Source: Cylicocyclus nassatus
Lineage: Eukaryota; Nematoda; Chromadorea; Rhabditida; Strongylidae
Length of the DNA stretch: 64,000 nucleotides
NCBI GenBank assembly: GCA_958299035.1
Contig: CATQJL010000316.1
Location: forward strand, 13,362,347 to 13,426,346
Direction of reading: 5' to 3'
Made by a program: the position numbers and the translations under genes
Notes under the pieces: generated by a model
Database searches by the model: none
Seen by the model: only the letters and a program-made list of their open reading frames with translations
Told to the model about the DNA's origin: nothing
Shown here: in pieces, positions 1-13,812 of the stretch
How the letters are laid out: each line of letters opens with the position of its first letter
How positions within the stretch are numbered: position 1 is the first letter of the stretch

Positions 1-3000
1 TCTTATGATGCACCGCAAACAGATACGAAAGTATAGAGTGTTTCTAAGTCCATGACGCTGCATGGTCGTAATCATGAAATAAAAACCGCATCAAATACGA
101 GGAGTACAAAATTTGAGCGTAAACAGAAGATGCAAAACGAAAGAGCAAAGATGCAAATAGGTTGAGTGTATTTATATTATGCCCAAGATATTCATTGTCG
201 ATGATGCGGTTTACATATGCTTTCAGTCATGCATCATCCCGAACTTTGGCAAAGACATGTGAATATCGCATCTAGCATTACAATGCGGATCACTCGCAAG
301 AACAAATGAGCACAAAGCTGAACAAAGAATCTGAGCGCGATTAAATGGAAAAAAGTGCAATATTCGAAAACTTCAGCGTTAGTTCTAGTCCATACTCCAC
401 GCTTTCGCCTCAACGGCGACGTGCAAATTTTAGCGCAATGATCCCTCAAACAGTCATAATACTCTAAAACCATTCTTGAAGAATTAAGAGCAAGTTAGAA
501 AAACCAGGAGCAATAGATCGATCAGTGAGTTTTTCAATGCTAATGGCATAGCCGGATGCGTTTCCGCTGCAATAGGCATTTGGCGCGGCTTGGAAGCTCC
601 CTAAGCTCGCGATTTCCCCCTCCCCGCGTTTTCCCCATTGTCGAAAATGGCACGACGCAATGGTATAACCACGGTCAAGCGTGCATTGTGGCATGCCACA
701 CGTGGGGGGGGAGCGTAGTGAGGGTCAGGTTGGAAGGGGAGGGGGGGGGGGGAGGGGGGGGGAGAGGTCTTTGTTGCTGATGTCAGCGCTAACATATAGT
801 GATATTAATTGAAAAAGTCAGACAAGCCTTTTACGCAGATTACAATTACATTGAAGATCTCTTCGCATATTTACAATAAGCGTAATATAGAAGCCTTCAA
901 AGCATAGGAGCATCATTCTCGTAAGTTTGATCTGTCAAATACAGATATTTTCGCTGCTTTCCCTTCCGATCCAAGTGCCATAGTAGTACAGACTTGGCAT
1001 GCTTCCGTGATAGTATGTTGCATTGCTAGAGTATGAAAAACATTTAACTATATCTTTCCCTAGAAGAAACGATTTTAAGTGGAATCTCACTGTGTAATAT
1101 AGAAGATTTAGCAGTGGCAGATACAAAAAGCAGAAATACTTGGAAAATACTTCGATACTTAAAAGGTAAGTTAGTGGGGCGTGACACAATTTCTGCAAGT
1201 TATGGCAGCCACCGCTTTTCTGGGGTTGTGCCATATCCCATTAACTTACCTCCAAGAAGAAATTTAGCGTATAATATATAACATTTGATAAATCGTTGTC
1301 TTACAAGACTAATTTCAGCCTGATCATGTTCTTTGATCTGTTAGTTGCTGAAATGAGAACCACTGGCGAAATATAGAAAAGTTAGATCTCGGCTGTTCCC
1401 TATTTTTCCAGCTTAGGCGTTATTCGGAGTGGGATTTTTCATGTAGGCAAAAAGAGTAGTGCTTTTTATTGATTATTAGATAGTTAGTTTGCCTTGAATA
1501 TAGTTAATATTGTTTGAAAATGATCATTTTATTTGGTGGTCCAATATTAAGACCCCTTGTAATTCGCTAAAACTTGGTCCAAAACTTATCTGACATGCTA
1601 ATTATGAACTTCTTACAAAATATGCTTGATAGAGCCTTAATGTTGTGCTTGCTGTAGACAAACGGTAATGCTGAGAGGAAGAGTCGATACAGGAGGAGGG
1701 GGGATCGTAATCGACGCAGGCCAATGCGACATGGTCATAGCCATAAGACGGTCCCAGTTCGCACCGGATAGTGATTATCGGGGTACAAGAAGCTTAGCTT
1801 TGGCCTGCGCTATGCGGCGATCCCTTTTGCTTTCATGTTCTCAGAATGTTCCACCATTCATGCACAGTCGAGTACTTGGCTACTCGAGACTGAGAAAATG
1901 CTTGAAGATTTTTGATTCGCCGTAGCTTCGAATGTTCAAATTTCTAGAATAGCTACTAATTCCTTTGTTTCTTTTTTTTTCAACAATAGAAACCTACACA
2001 GCGATACTCTTTGATGAAATTAGCTGCCATCCACTTATTCAAAAAATGACGAGCTTTTTAAGATGCTGGTTTTCGCCATTTTCCCGCTCTTTAAGGAGGA
2101 TTTTCAAGATCAGTAGGATTACCACTCAAAAAAAAAATCAGTTCAGCGGTCTGCCCAACCGCTGACTCTAGCGCTACTAATGTCTACTTTGTTCGGACTG
2201 TCTTTCTTGGCATTTCTATTCCTACAATTTCATTATTTATAGACTCTTCCAACCTTATGACGCAGAGCATCTGCAAAAAGCTTTACCCTGAATGGCTTTT
2301 AGTTTGTCTTTTGGTAAGAATCTTTCTATCGTTATGTTATTCGCATCTCTCGCGCTTCCTCATTTACAACAAGGCTCTTACCTTGTGTACAAGGTTTGAG
2401 CGCAGGTGCAGTTTTTAAGATGACCTATCTTAGTTTGAGGGTACAAACCGTACCATTTTGCTCTCAACGAGAGCAGACCAGGAAGCTTCGCTGCTCGTGG
2501 TCCACAAAGCGGTCGTTTCTACTATAAGCTTAAAGCGCTCCATAGTACGTGCATTCCGTTGGCGCATTCGCTTTTAGGGCAATCAGGGTGCGCACATTCA
2601 AAAATTACCAGTTTTTTGTGTTTTGGAAATTATTATGAAAGTCAAAAATCAAAAACACATTTTTCAAAATGCGAGTACAACTTTTATACAAAGCTAACAT
2701 AATGCAAAAGTAGATTTTTTGAAAAATATGTGCCTTTCCGCATACCGACCTTTTACAAGGAACATCGAGGCAGCGCGGGAGCGGAGATGCTGGTGCACCC
2801 GACTCTGCAATTGATAAGCCTTATACATCAAACAGAAAAACATCAGAAATTTGTAAAGCCATTCAAAGGCTTAAAGTTTAAGAATGCAAAATGCAAATGA
2901 GTAAAGGCATTTTGTAAAGTTAATGCAAATTTTGGCTAGGAAGTAGCTAAGATCAGGGAATAGATTTGTTTGTTGGCTGATACCGAGCACGTAAGAAGAT

Positions 3001-4147
3001 GAGTCGTGCCCGTAGAAGAGTTAAGAAACAGTGAGATAAATGTAGCAAGCATGCTCTCAAACATTCTTCCTCTTTTATAGCTATCACTGTATTTTTAGTC
3101 GTAACATTTGCAGACACAAGCGTATCGAGCAAGTGCAACGGCGTGTATTCAAACAGATTTAAAATTTTAAATTTAGTTTTTCATTAACAGCTGATAAATT
3201 TTTATTTGGCACAATCGCATGTACTCTGAAGTTTGGCTGATCAAAGGGTGCCTGCGTGGGTCTACACTTATTTCACTGCCACTGCATAGGAAGGTAGCTG
3301 CGCTATTTGCGGAATGAATGTGCGTTCCACCGTTCCACCAAACCGACAACTTTTAAAGCCAAATTTATACAATAGTGGTCAGTGTGTCCGAAGTATTTGA
3401 CGTCAGTAAAAACAGCAGGACATTGCCTGCTTTTCAATTTGCGAGTCATTCCTCTAGACTTCCTGTTAGCCAAGGCAAATTTCGCTAATAAAAAGAGTGA
3501 AATTGTTGAAACTTGCCTTCCTACCATGAATTCTAAAATCACCTTGACAAACTCAGATTATTCAACATGATTTGAGAATCATATATGGTGTTATATAGCT
3601 GCAATACTGTAATTGATTCATGAGGCTCAGTGCATGCTTTCGATTTATTTATGTATTATTATTATTGTACTTTTTATTTATTTATTTTATACCCAAAAGT
3701 GCGCCAAAAATTCAAACAAAAACATCCAGAAAGTTTGCCAGCGTCATCCAAAATCATGCAAAACCATCATAGCACGTTGAAAAAGATCATAGTTTTCTCG
3801 CTGGCAGGACCAACGTTCTCCTCCTTTAAGAAGTAAGGATGCCTTTACCAAAAACCTTTTCCCTTACCCGGACGCAGTATGGGACGACAGAAAATACCAG
3901 GGCTTGGCTGACCAACTCAATCCGGGACGGTCGAATCCATTAGGGACCCTGGGTGAACATAAAGGAGGGGGGATCTCTAGGCAGAGGGCTCACTGGTTTT
4001 AGATCTCCTAGAACGGCTTTTCCAAGCAAAATAACTTTCTAAGACTTGCAAATATGGAGAAGAAGCTAAAATAGCTGTCAAATCACAATTGCAAATTTTC
4101 TCCTAAGATGAACTCGACATACATGGTTTGATCTTCAAACAAGGCAT
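1..4147. other. Unrecognised non-coding stretch
   Basis: No gene, RNA or complete mobile element could be recognised. The open frames here are short, lack domain motifs and have no consistent splice signals. A nearly pure G tract lies at 736-768 on the plus strand, which could form a quadruplex. AT-rich sequence with scattered short inverted words fills the rest. Confidence 0.5.
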
Positions 4148-4862
4148 ATGGCGTTGACACAATCAATCAGGAATTTGCGCAGTCAGGAGCCGCACAGGAG
4201 GGCCAAGCAGAGCATCGAGCCGTTTGCGATTGTGAACTTCGAACAGTTTGAAGTCCAAAAACAACTCGAGCAACAATCCAAAGCTTCGAAGATATTGTCA
4301 GATGTTCTGGCTAAAGACGGATTCTACTTAAAATACCAAAGGTGATGAAAATTTCGAGCAAACGATATCGAGCGCGTGACAGCACCAGTGGAATCAACAG
4401 TGTCGACATCGAGGCACGATATCCGCATACAACCGACAGCTCCAGAGATCGAGCAAAACCAGAAGACCTGTTTAACGGTATCAAACCTAGTATTAATGAT
4501 GTTGTTATATGTAAGTTTATTTTAATTTGTATGCCAGCGTACGACTACCTCCTCTGTTTTACACTTGTAGTTTTGTTTTTGTCGTAGGTTAATTTTGTTG
4601 TAATTACTCTATTGGGAAAGTGGGTTGGGGGGGGGGAATCAATTGTTCCTCATACGATCTGCACCCACGTAGTCGATTGCAACCTCTGTGTGCGCGGGAA
4701 ATGACCGCTACAAAAGGAGATCATTTTTAGCCAATGTCAGTTCACTCATTGCCTCCGCTCTCATAGTCAAGTTTGTTAAGCAAAGAATGTATGCTCTTCA
4801 TCAGATATATTTGAATTGTCATGCTCTATTGTTATTGTAGAAATAATTAGTGCTAAACGAAG
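4148..4862 (+). mobile_element. Probable 3' end of a decayed LTR retrotransposon
   Basis: Two coding-like stretches in different frames (4148-4342 and about 4350-4510) are followed by a purine-rich tract ending in a G run (about 4614-4637) and then by sequence related to the solo LTR at 39,726-39,999. Shared words include an ATACGATCTGC-like block, GCGCGGGAAATGA, a TATAAAA-like box (here CTACAAAAGG) and GTCAGTTCA about 30 bp downstream. The order coding end, polypurine tract, LTR is that of an LTR retrotransposon 3' end. The coding part matches no domain I can name, and the LTR copy is too diverged to place its 3' end. Alternative: an LTR fragment next to unrelated sequence. Confidence 0.35.
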
Positions 4863-7800
4863 GGCCAAGCTAACCTTGAGAAAAAGCCAAAAAGTTGCTA
4901 GTTCTGGAGTCGGCAAAGGGTACAGGAAAATTAACATTAAGGTGATCTGTGAATATAAAAGATAAATGTGAGATTACGGAGTATCAGTGACCGCCTGCGA
5001 AAAGCTGGAAGCATCCTCTCAACATTCGAAAGCTTCTTAAAAATTTGTAAAAATCAGATAGCACGGCTATGCATGTACTACATTGCATATACCATCTCAA
5101 AACTTCGTTAACAGAAAAATGCTGCGATTGGCAATTTAGGTAAACTGTCATACCTTTTTATTTCGAAAGCCTATAATCACCATTTCTTTCTTACAAGGCA
5201 AAATACTTGGTCGAACTGGCATTTATGTGTTGTATACTGCCTAATAGAGCAAGGCGTTTCTGGGAGGTCAGTTATGAAAATTTTATGAAGCAAAAATTTG
5301 AAAGAGCAGCTACAGTAAAATCATTCATGATTGTAGTAATGGGCCATGATTACTACCAGGGCGTTTTATGTAGTTAATATCTTCAGTCTAATCTATTGCT
5401 AGTTATTACTCCATCTAAGCGCCGAAAAGATCTTTACACTTTGTATTTATCTCACCCAAACCTTCAAGTTCTTGCCTAAAAAAAACCCCGTAACTCCCCT
5501 CTTAAAAGCGCTTTGCAGATAATGAAAGCAAACTTGAAGTCAGCGTTCCAATCAATGATAGGGTGTACGTTTTATACGGAAACTCCACCTCGACCAGATA
5601 TCCTCCCCTTGTTAGTGTAGGAGGTCAACAGCATATTTTTCGCCCAAAAGTCATTTGGTCAAAGTCATTCACTGATTAATAATTTCCAAAACAGTTCCAG
5701 CACAGTGCTCGAAGTGTGGGCTCTGGAACTGTTTCGAAACTCACGAGACAGTATGAAAAGCCTCAGTGTTCCATTGTAAGCATTTTTGGTCAGTCGAAAA
5801 AAGCCAAAAAAGTACTGTAAGTCGCTTGCCCTTGTAAGAAAATCTCATCTTGCTGTTCTTTGGCATGGCAAGGTAGATAGCATCAATCCAATCATACGGC
5901 TTAGTTTTTATACCTAGCTTTGAAGGCTAGAAGAAGTAGCTTTCTATTATTTTCCCATCAATACACTAATCAGCTGTTCAAACTAAGACTTCAATAAATG
6001 GATGACTGTTTGCTAGAAGGACTCTCAAGGAAGGAATTGTAATGACGGAGACGCACTTTAACAATTCCTTACAGCCTTTTCTTCCTTTACGGGTTGTGCT
6101 CCCAGAGACTATTCGATTGGACTCAAAGTCCTTAGAGCAAACAGCAATTCATTTGACGGCAACCTTAGTTTATCAATGTTGACCATTCAATACATGAAAA
6201 AAGCTATACCGCTCATGTGACAACTTGACACATTTGGAAAACGGAATGTTAAAAGAACTTTGATTTCGACGTTGCTGATTTGCCGTTGAGATGTGGAGTT
6301 AGAACTGATGTCGCGACTTCTTTTCTCAGAGATTTAAATTTCTAAAGGACTGAGGAGTATTGATGCTAGAACTATAACTCATGTTGGTACCGTCCATTTC
6401 CCACAGTATAGCGGGTGAGCTTTGCCGAAGTTGTCAACGTATGCCGTGGCAGTTTTTGAGCTAGACGGTACAGAAACTAATGTTAAAATGGAGGTCCGAC
6501 GTTTTTCAACGTGCTCTAATGTCTGCAGGCCCACTCCCGCTATACGCATGCGAATCGCATATAATAATTTGATTGCTTTTCATTTAAAATATGAAGGAAA
6601 CTGGCTTTGAAACCCACAATGATAGTACATTCTTAGAACGTTTGAAATCAAGATAACAGCTTCTTTGAAAAAGTTGTCTCTAGATCACAATTTGGCAGCA
6701 GACACACGTAGTAACGGAAATAAAATCTTTCAGATATAGAAATCCAGCAAGAAGCATTTAACTTAGATTGGCCTTTTATGTAAAAACATTAATGGTTGAA
6801 ATTAGCTTCAGACGTTGATTACAAATATAGCACGCACCCTGAAGAAAGTCATGGGCTTTCTTCAAGTGTTTGGCATACTATCCTTTATGCGGAAGCTGCC
6901 TACAGATGGAAACGCCTAAAAACGTGCTGAGACACTGAATCAACATGAGATTGAGTCTTCTGTCATTGACAAGATTCTAACGAAGTAAATTAGCAATTAG
7001 ATGGTGATATTTTAATGCTGGTAAATCAAAGTGCATGCAAAATTTGATCCGAAAAAAAATTATAGCTCGCTTTAGAATGTTGTGACGCAGCTAGGAACAG
7101 TATTTTTAGAATCAGCGTACGAAGCTCTTTCCAACCATGTATGTTTCTATGTGAAAGGCCAGTCTAAGTTAGATGCCTTCAAAAAGCTATTGCATGATAG
7201 AGCGGTCGATGACGTTGATGTGTTTTCACCTTGCTTCCCAATGATTTATGTACCAGGCATTAGCCAAGGCAGAAAGAAGTTGAAGAGGTAAGGACAGACA
7301 TTTCAGTTCTTCTTCGCCACTTCCCCATTGCTTAATATGTTTTCCATAGTGTATGTATTCCATAAGGGTGAGTTGCTCATCGCAAATCGTTCTCTTGCAT
7401 GAGTGAAGAGAATTCACGAATGGCAATATTGAAGTAAATGTTATTATTCATGGCTAAAGCGGCTTCAAATTATTATAGTACCAGAATATTATGCTTCACT
7501 ATAAATGTACTGCATAGAATTAAGTTTCTTTAAAGTTTGAGTAAAAAACATTTGTACAAATTTTGGTTAGATTGATTTCAAACCCCTTCCATAATGACCC
7601 TAGAACTCTTTCGGAATTTTCTCTTTCCATATACGATCGCGAGACCGGGACGACAGTTCCTCGATCATTGTCGAGAATCTTGCTGAAGTCTCCTTCTCAA
7701 AAGCTCAAATTTATTCGGTATGACAGGGCATAAGATATTGAAGCCACTTCTAAAACATGAAACGCCATAGTATACATAGACGATAAACCTCTCACCGGCC

Positions 7801-10800
7801 ATATTGACAACCACAATTCTTTTGTAGTGCACGTAATTTGGTCTGATCGTATATCCAGCTACACTTGTCCTACAGAAGAAACTTTTATACCAGCTACATG
7901 CTAGAGATGCTTAACGTTATTATACATTATGATACAATATGCACCCTAATGTTGGCATATGAAAACGGAGGCTCTTGGCATAATTAAACTAATCGCTTTT
8001 GGCACCAGATTAAAATCCGTTCAATAATCGTATGTTTACAGTAGACTAATGATAAATTTGTAATTTCACATACTCTTCATTTTTGTCTTTTGTGGGCTAT
8101 ACAAAAAAACAATGATAGTTTTGAAGATGGCGTCATGGAATTTCCAGCTTTTTTTGAATCCAGCTCTTAGTCTACCGCGCACTGTCGTAATACAGTGAAT
8201 AGGGAAGTTCTCGCAGTTGTTAGGTGAGAAACTGAAGTTAAAGTTTTTTACAGGCTGAAGCTCTTCTATCACTGAAGCTAATCCCACATCCCACTGGACA
8301 ATAAGAAAAAATCCAATACTTTCAACTTTGAAAATAATAAGCTGAAAATGAAAAGCTTTTATTTGGACATTGCATCCAGAAAATCGATGATTTTTACTAT
8401 TTACATGGCTGACAGGAAAACTAAGCAATTTGCTATTTGGTCGTCGTCTCCGGTTTCATTGATTTCCGAAAATACACTTTGAATAATAAAAATAGGTGAA
8501 TTCTGTAAAAATTAAGGGTAAAACGCACTCATCATTTCCTCCAGGTGGAGATATTGAGTTACTGTAAAGCGTCATCAGCTCGTGTGTATATTCAGCGAAT
8601 TTTTGCCAATTATTTGTGAAATTTCCAAATCGTTGTCGAAAGCTCGTTGGTTTGACGTGACCGTAAGCCCAAAGCCCAATAGTGTTACCATGGTGGTAGT
8701 TTAGCAGTGATTTAGCAATTTTGGAAAATCATTTTTTTCCTGGGGAAAAGAACCTCGCACCTTATCAAACCCCACTACACCTTTTGCGCAAGTGAGCTAC
8801 TATATTTTATCTCATGATTTAGTTTATAGGAAACTGAAAAGCCTGAAAGCGAAAAGCAATGGTAGTGCATGGTTCAAACTCGCAGTTACAATCGACAAGG
8901 AGATTAGCCGATTGAAAATCAATAAGGTTGTGCATATAAAAAGTAAAGAGTACCAAGATGTTGAAATTTACGTATTATTGTTATGCATTTATTCAAGTTT
9001 GATGAATTGGCAAAGATACAAACGTCGTATTTGCGTACCGCGACAGAGTGGTTACGGAAAACAGAGAATGGGGTATCATTTGATAGAGCAAAGCGAGCTC
9101 CAACAGATAGAGTACAACCAACCACGCGGATTTTTTCTTCCTGAGTTCGGATGCAAAACACGAAAATTTCCGATTACCTGAAAAATCGTATCTCCGCCAT
9201 AAATGTCTTAGCAGTCTCCAATTGTACCCTTTACTTCAGAATTTTCCCACGATTATAACACTAGATATAAAAGTAAGCAAAACGAGCAGATATGTCCCTA
9301 CCATTGAAAGTTTCTGTGGAAATATTCCTTTTTTCGCGAACTAACCCGGTAGAAGACTGAATTTTCACGTCTATAATTCCAAAGCTTATACTACGCCACC
9401 ACCAATCTGAAAGCTCAGAATTGCTTTGGCAGAAAATATGCCTTCGTATTGCCGATTTTTTACCACCAGTTGAACTGTAATGATCTTTTGCGCAGAATCC
9501 GATTTGGATTGATCACATCATCAATCATCATTATTTTTGAAATTTAGTCATAATTTTTACATCTTACAATTCATGCAGATGTTTGTTGATCATTGTAAAA
9601 TACTTGATTTTCTCTGTACATTAGTACATTAGTTGAATTTTCGTGTCGCATTAGCATGGAGCATCGAATGAGAACCTAATTACGGCAACCCTACTGTTAC
9701 AAGGCCCATTTTCGTGATGTGTATTACGTCAAAAGATTTTTTTTTACATTTTTTTTGGCTTACCAACATTTTCTTTAGACTAATAGACTAACCAATGGCA
9801 AAAGTTTCACAATTTCTTCCTCTTTCAGCATTTGCGTTTAGATACAATCTTTTCGATGAACTTTGAATAATCGCCGCAGCTTTCATTTACTTTTACCATG
9901 TCATTTTTTGGTAGTTTTTATTGATATTCTTTTTTAGATCCTTAAAAGAGCTTTGATAGCCAGCGGATATGACAGACCTTTTGCAGTCTCTTGATTTTTA
10001 AAAATATTTTTCAATTGAATTTTTACTTCTGATCTCAAAATCATGAAATGAAGAAATGTTTAGGTACCACTGAAAGCAACATTTCTCTTTTCCAACATCT
10101 GTCTCTGCAGTACGTGCAAAAATTGCATTAAATACTCCGTATTTCACATTTTTATGAGTACAAAGTGCTTAACCCTAAATCTCAGTATCTTCTCATGAAG
10201 CCACGACGGCTCATTTTCAAACTTGCAAACTTGACGGAATGGTAATCAAATTTGAAACCTATATGCAGAAAATTTTGCAGTGTTTGCCCCTAAGGTTTTT
10301 TTACAGAGCTCGAGACTCTTAAAAACTTATTGAGAGAAATGAAAAAAGGAAGCCAGTTTTACCAATTTATATTTTACGAGGTTGGGCAATTGGATAAAAA
10401 TTTCTTTTCAAAAATATTAGGTAGTTCCGAAAATTTGTGCCGTTTTCGAACCTATTTTTTACAAGCCATTTGATATTTGTTTAAATAATCGTTAGAATCT
10501 CCAACATATAGTATTGCCAACCCTAATCTTAACTGCTTTTTAAAAGTTGTCCTCGTAGATATTTGGAAGACCTTTGACAAGGGACGGATAGAGCAAACAA
10601 AATGCAAAACGATGTATTTATTTTGGCATAGCTGATCTCAAGATTCCTAATTTTTCGATGATCCTAGATTTCGTATTTCGTATTCGTCTCTGACCTCAAA
10701 GAACAGCAACCACCGAGCATCAGAGTTTTTATTGAAAGCAAATTTTTCTCCACTTGCTCAAGTGTTTATACTTTCCAATTTGTGAAGTCTACGCAAAGAA

Positions 10801-11615
10801 CATCATAGCTTCGTTTTTAATTCGTTTCAGCTGGCTTTTTTGAGATTTTTGAAATTATTCATCCGATGCTACCAGTTTCCAGTTTGGGCATCTCAAACCT
10901 TATAGAATGTCAAACAGCGAGCACTTAGAGGGCCGCTGGATATTTTTTCCTTTTTTTTAGGGTTTGCTTCGCAGATGAAAATGCAAATCTTGTTTCGCAA
11001 TGCGCTCCAAGATGTACACAGAAAAGTCAAAGATTGCTATTTCAACGATAAACGCTTAGTTACGCTTACTTGGAAAAAGTGGTGTTCAAACAAAACAAAT
11101 TTTTTTTGTAAGCTTCAAATTTCAAAGGTCTGTCACTTTTCGAAGCGCTTGCATATTTTACATCTTCGCAAACTTGACGAAATTGGGAAAATTATTTTGA
11201 GATTAAAGAGGCAGTCAAAGAAGCCCAAATAATTCGTCGTACTACAGTTGTTTACCTCATTTGTTATCGAAGCCTTTTTAAACGTCTGAAGTAAAACTTC
11301 AAAAATAGATAAAATCAGAGTAGGCAAAAACCATGTTCTAGACATTGACGGTGAAGCCATCAGAAGACATGGAGCAAAATGATTACTGGAAAGAGGAAGA
11401 AATTTTGCATCGGACATTGTTTAGAGCGTTTGTCTGTTATTATTCTGAACAATTCAAAGATAGGCGTGAAAAACAGCATAAACATTGGATCGACATAATT
11501 ATTTCAAAAATATAAAGTATAAAAGAGATTCGGCGTCTTCGATACCCTCTGGGGGCATGCGCCGAACGCACATTACTTCATAGTCGCAGAGGCAGTTGTA
11601 TGCTGCGAGCTTTAC
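4863..11615. other. Non-coding stretch with two unexplained open frames
   Basis: No recognised gene. Two frames look slightly more coding-like than the rest, 7082-7291 (69 codons) and 8792-9181 (129 codons), but neither shows a domain, a convincing start or flanking splice sites, so they are not called. A short imperfect inverted repeat around 5690-5750 (CAGTTCCAG and CTGGAACTG) was seen. The rest is AT-rich unique-looking DNA. Confidence 0.4.
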
Positions 11616-11621
11616 ACTGAA

Positions 11622-11800
11622 TGACGAGTGGCGTAGTGGTCTGAGGCGCCGCTATGACCAGATCGGACACGGGTTCGATCCCGCCCTCTGCGCCAACCAA
11701 GCCCTCTACCCTCCGGGGCCGGTAAATGGTCTCAGAGTAATCTGGGAGGATTTTCAAAATATAGTACAGAAAATACGGAAAACAGAATCAAAAATGCTGT
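11622..11800 (+). mobile_element. tRNA-derived SINE
   Basis: A pol III A box (TGGCGTAGTGG, 11,629-11,639) and B box (GGTTCGATCCC, 11,672-11,682) lie 43 bp apart, the spacing found in a tRNA. A GGCG/CGCC D-arm can form, but the T-stem pairs badly and the acceptor stem only partly, so this is not a functional tRNA gene. It runs on into a non-tRNA body with ACCCTCCGGGG and a TCTGGGAGGAT word, which I recognise as the layout of a nematode tRNA-derived SINE. The 3' end is not sharply defined. Confidence 0.6.
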
Positions 11801-11953
11801 AATTTGCAAGAGGCGTGCCCTATCGCTGGTTACTGAAGGTCTTATATGGTGAATTTGCACCGCTGTCACGAAAAAGTAACACCGAAGAGCATAAGCTCAA
11901 GTTTATGCGTATGATCAAACTAGTCATTGCTGTGATCAAACACTACTAAAATA

Positions 11954-12775
11954 GGTATTACTCCACATAAGTTGACCCAAAAAATGAAAATCGTGAATCT
12001 CGCTAAAACTTCGTCTAGGGGGTTATTTGGTACGCTGAACACGAATATGATGTTTATTTGTGCGACATCGCCATGGTGGAGTTACGGTACGACTACGGTA
12101 AGGAGTCAAAATCACGGATTTGCCCGAAACTAGGCCCAGGGTTATTCGGCCCGCTGATCCCAAATATCACATTGGTTTTGAACCGTAGCGTCATTTTCTC
12201 GGGTTACAGTAGATACACGGTAACGGGTGTAAAACATAGTTCATCCCGAAAAGGGTGTATGGCGATTCGGATGATCGTGAAGCTTTGCACACATGCGCTA
12301 TACACTCTGCTGCGGGTTTTGCCTAAGCAAAGCACAGGGAAAAAATACATTTGCCGATTTGTGATTTTGACCCCAACCGTAAACCTACTGTAACCATGCA
12401 GGAAGACGTTTTCGTGCGGAGAAAGTGTGACATCTCTAATCAGCATGTCGAATAACCCCTCTGTGCAAAGTTACAGCGAATTTCGATATTTTGACCCCCT
12501 ATCGTATACCCACCGTAACTCGAGAAGGTGACACTACAGTACGAAACCAATGTGATATTCGGCGTCAGCGGGCCGAATAATCCCTCTAGGCCAAGTTTCG
12601 GGCAAATCCGTGATTTTGAACCCCTACCGTAATGCTACCGTAACTCCACCGGATGGCGCTGTCGCACGAAATAAACATCATATCTGTGTTCAGCGTACCA
12701 AATAACCCCCTAGGCGAAGTTTTAGCTAAATTTACGGTCTTCATTTTTTGGGTCAGCTTATGTGGAATAGCGCCC
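11954..12775. mobile_element. Foldback element, about 0.82 kb, flanked by TA
   Basis: Inverted arms run from both ends towards a centre near 12,370. The left terminus reads (TA)GGTATTACTCCACATAAG and the right is the inverse of GGCGCTATTCCACATAAG. TA flanks both ends (11,952-53 and 12,776-77), as for Tc1/mariner-type insertions. Arms are built of repeated modules containing AATAACCCCCT and AAGTTT, related to the 20.8-21.2 kb array. No transposase frame. Confidence 0.65.
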
Positions 12776-13495
12776 TAAAACCTTTTTTTTTCAGAAATCA
12801 AAAAGACCACTAACTGAGAATGTGGGAAACAAAAAGATTACTCAGACAATCAAAGGCTATGGTGGGGCGGCGATAAATAGCAGTTTCACTGAGCGGGCGG
12901 TGATACCGCAAAAGTGGCAGTGAGCGGGCGACGACATTGTAGGAATGGCGGTGAGCGGGCAGCGACGGGCTACCAGCGCGCAGCTATAATCTTACATGAG
13001 TCAGAAAATAGCTGCAGAGCACATTCATTCCTACAAAAGCAGCCAAAAGGCGACGATGAGGCAGCGACTCCGTTAAGCTGGCAGCGACCGTGAAACGATG
13101 GGGATGCGAATACAGGATTTCTGTCAGCGGGCCGCATCAATGCTATGAGAAGGCAGCCTTAATTCATAACGCTGTTTGTGGCTGCCAACTGGAAGCCATA
13201 TCGTTGGAAGCCATATTTTTGCCCTTTCGAGACATTGTTGTCGCACCAGAAAAGTTAGATGTGCAGGCAAACGAGATTGGCAGTTTAAGCTTGCGTCATT
13301 TCTTCATTTCTTGTTGCCTAATCTTTGTTTTCAATAAATTACAATGTTACTCGCGCTGTAATCTCTTTACTTGTCTTCCTAGGCTCGTGTAATATCACTT
13401 TTATTGGCCGGTCAATATAAAAATATGATTTCTATGATTTTTGCTTGCTTTATTTCGGTCTTTCGTCATTCAGCTCCATGTTTATTTTTGTCTAA

Positions 13496-13812
13496 CTGGC
13501 TCCAACGCTTTATCCAAGTTTTGCACGTGGGGCTCATCCTGGTGGATGGCAAATTCGTCCAATGAGGTTCCTCTGAAAATGGGATTCTCCAAGCCTTTTG
13601 GAGCACTCCTTATCAGCCCACTACCCACTTCTCGCAATTCGCACGACCTGTCACCACATTACAACCGCAGAACGTGAGTTACATTCTCTACAGAATTCCA
13701 TTCCGCTCGTACATCATAATTGCAAAGCTTTTCAGGAACGTATCTTTGAGAGGGGGCCCATTCCAACCACCGCCGTCATCGATGGCACAGTTTCCAAATG
13801 TGCCCAATGGTC
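13496..13812 (+). pseudogene. Pro-rich exon-like fragments
   Basis: Three frames carry coding-like, Pro/Gln-rich translations: about 13,496-13,565 (contains SFARGAHPGGWQIRP), 13,581-13,673 (contains STPYQPTTHFSQFARP) and 13,736-13,812 (contains GGPFQPPPSSMAQFPNVP). Good splice signals are present: AAC/GTGAGT at 13,673, TTTTCAG before 13,736 and GTGAGT at 13,813. The reading phases do not join cleanly across the introns, so either an exon is missing from my reading or this is a decayed copy. Low-complexity proline-rich segments like these occur in many RNA-binding and nuclear proteins; I cannot name the family. Confidence 0.3.

Noticed and set aside
7082..7291. 69-codon frame as an exon
   Set aside because: Translation looks slightly coding-like, but no splice partner and no recognisable family.
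8792..9181. 129-codon plus-strand frame as a gene
   Set aside because: No start context, splice sites or domain; composition similar to surrounding DNA.
11622..11694. Functional tRNA gene
   Set aside because: A and B boxes are well spaced, but T and acceptor stems pair poorly and the sequence continues as a SINE body.
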